In this document: piece after piece, positions 41,656 through 42,392 of the stretch
How positions within the stretch are numbered: position 1 is the stretch's first letter
How the letters are laid out: the number at the start of each line of letters is the position of its first letter
Made by a program: the position numbers and the translations under genes
Source of the DNA: Comamonadaceae bacterium
GTDB taxonomy: Bacteria > Pseudomonadota > Gammaproteobacteria > Burkholderiales > Burkholderiaceae_C
NCBI GenBank assembly: GCA_013297985.1
Contig: JAAFIY010000021.1
Span: forward strand, 1 to 42,392
Reading direction: 5' to 3'
Length of the DNA stretch: 42,392 bases
The notes under the pieces: generated by a model
What the model was told of the DNA's origin: nothing
Seen by the model: the letters and a program-made list of their open reading frames with translations, nothing else
The model's database searches: none

Positions 41656-42392
41656 TCAGGCCGCACCGGCCGGGTGGGTGGGGGCGGGACGTGGCAGGGC
41701 GGCCGCCACGCGCACTTCGTGTTGCTCGGCATCGTCGTCTTCGTCTACGCGGCGGGCCTGGGCTTCATACAAGCGCCAGTAAGAGCCCTGGGCGGCCATC
41801 AGCTGGTCGTGCGGGCCTACTTCCACAATCTGGCCACGGTCCATCACCACCAAGCGGTCCGCCTTACGCAGGGTGCTCAGCCGGTGGGCAATGGCGATGG
41901 TGGTGCGGCCTTTGACCAAGTTGTCCAGGGCCTTTTGGATTTCGGCTTCAGTCTCGGTATCCACCGCCGATGTGGCTTCGTCCAAGATCAGGATGCGCGG
42001 GTCAATCAACAAGGCGCGGGCAATGCTGATGCGTTGGCGTTCGCCACCCGACAAGCCCTGGCCGCGTTCGCCCACCAGCGAGTCATATCCATGCGGCAGG
42101 CGCAGGATGAAGTCATGCGCATGCGCCGCTCGGGCGGCGGCCACGATATCGGCACGACTAGCGCCGGGCTTGCCGTAGGCGATGTTGTCGGCAATGGTGC
42201 CGAAGAACAAGAAAGGCTCTTGCAACACCAGCCCAATGTGGCGGCGGTAGTCGGCCACGGCAAATTGGCGTACGTCCAGCCCGTCTAGGCAAATGCTGCC
42301 GTCGCTCACGTCATGAAAGCGGCAGATCAAATTGACCAAGGTGCTTTTGCCCGAGCCTGAATGGCCCACCAGGCCAATCATTTCGCCAGGCT
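41656..42392 (-). CDS. ABC transporter ATP-binding/permease protein, truncated by window edge
   Basis: Only the C-terminal 245 or so residues are in the window; the frame continues past 42392 (PGEMIGLVG precedes the first internal ATG). The nucleotide-binding domain is complete: Walker A GHSGSGKST, Q-loop LVLQEPFLF, signature LSGGERQR, Walker B ILILDEATS, H-loop IAHRLST. This is an exporter-type NBD of the kind fused to a six-TM domain. The C-terminal tail is acidic, then Ala/Pro-rich. Adjacent DUF1854 places it with the cyanophycin-associated ABC transporters (family knowledge); the substrate is not shown here. Confidence 0.9.
   Translation of the reverse strand, partial: PGEMIGLVGHSGSGKSTLVNLICRFHDVSDGSICLDGLDVRQFAVADYRRHIGLVLQEPFLFFGTIADNIAYGKPGASRADIVAAARAAHAHDFILRLPHGYDSLVGERGQGLSGGERQRISIARALLIDPRILILDEATSAVDTETEAEIQKALDNLVKGRTTIAIAHRLSTLRKADRLVVMDRGQIVEVGPHDQLMAAQGSYWRLYEAQARRVDEDDDAEQHEVRVAAALPRPAPTHPAGAA

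Noticed and set aside
1-42392. tRNA, rRNA or CRISPR arrays
   Set aside because: No cloverleaf-like, rRNA-like or regularly spaced direct-repeat sequence was noticed on either strand; this was by eye, not by covariance search.

Overview
The window looks like a chromosomal segment of a GC-rich betaproteobacterium, most likely Burkholderiales/Comamonadaceae. The evidence is the lateral flagellar gene order, the two Bug/NMT1-type solitary binding proteins, DUF4124 and DUF6279 proteins, a DUF1854/ABC pair of the kind linked to cyanophycin, and dispersed 'AGCTAT...ATAGCT' extragenic repeats. No rRNA, tRNA or CRISPR array was seen. All identifications are from reading motifs; no database search was possible.

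Positions 1-7328 hold a tightly coupled plus-strand operon. It starts with a TPR-GT41 (SPINDLY/OGT-type) glycosyltransferase cut by the left edge. Then come RfbF, RfbG, an RmlC-like epimerase, an extended-SDR reductase/epimerase, a CmcI-family and a TylF-family methyltransferase, and a hexapeptide acyltransferase. These would make and decorate a CDP-linked 6-deoxysugar. Because the operon abuts two flagellin genes, flagellin glycosylation is the best guess for its purpose.

Positions 7349-25295 are flagellar. Two flagellin genes are divergent around a 290-bp region, followed by fliD, fliS and a fliT-like gene. fliE is on the minus strand and diverges from a long plus-strand run fliFGHIJK-fliLMNOPQR covering the MS ring, switch, ATPase/export apparatus, hook-length control and export gate. 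Sigma-28-like promoters are visible upstream of the second flagellin gene and fliD.

Positions 25308-28880 are housekeeping: a DUF4124 protein, pyrE and an exonuclease III gene whose start codons overlap head to head, and a solitary tripartite-tricarboxylate-type binding protein.

Positions about 28957-32532 are an accessory island directly downstream of glmS. It holds a metallopeptidase remnant and a two-gene module: a large SF1 helicase-like ATPase translationally coupled to a DUF2290 protein. This pairing matches the Helicase-DUF2290 anti-phage defence type that I recall from work on phage-satellite hotspots. No transposase or integrase is visible.

Positions 32533-38621 hold glmS, an Lrp/AsnC regulator, a soluble histidine kinase coupled to glmU, a DUF6279 lipoprotein and a VOC protein. 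Positions 38682-42392 hold two uncharacterised minus-strand genes, a solitary NMT1-type binding protein with a strong terminator, and the DUF1854/ABC pair, the ABC gene being cut by the right edge.
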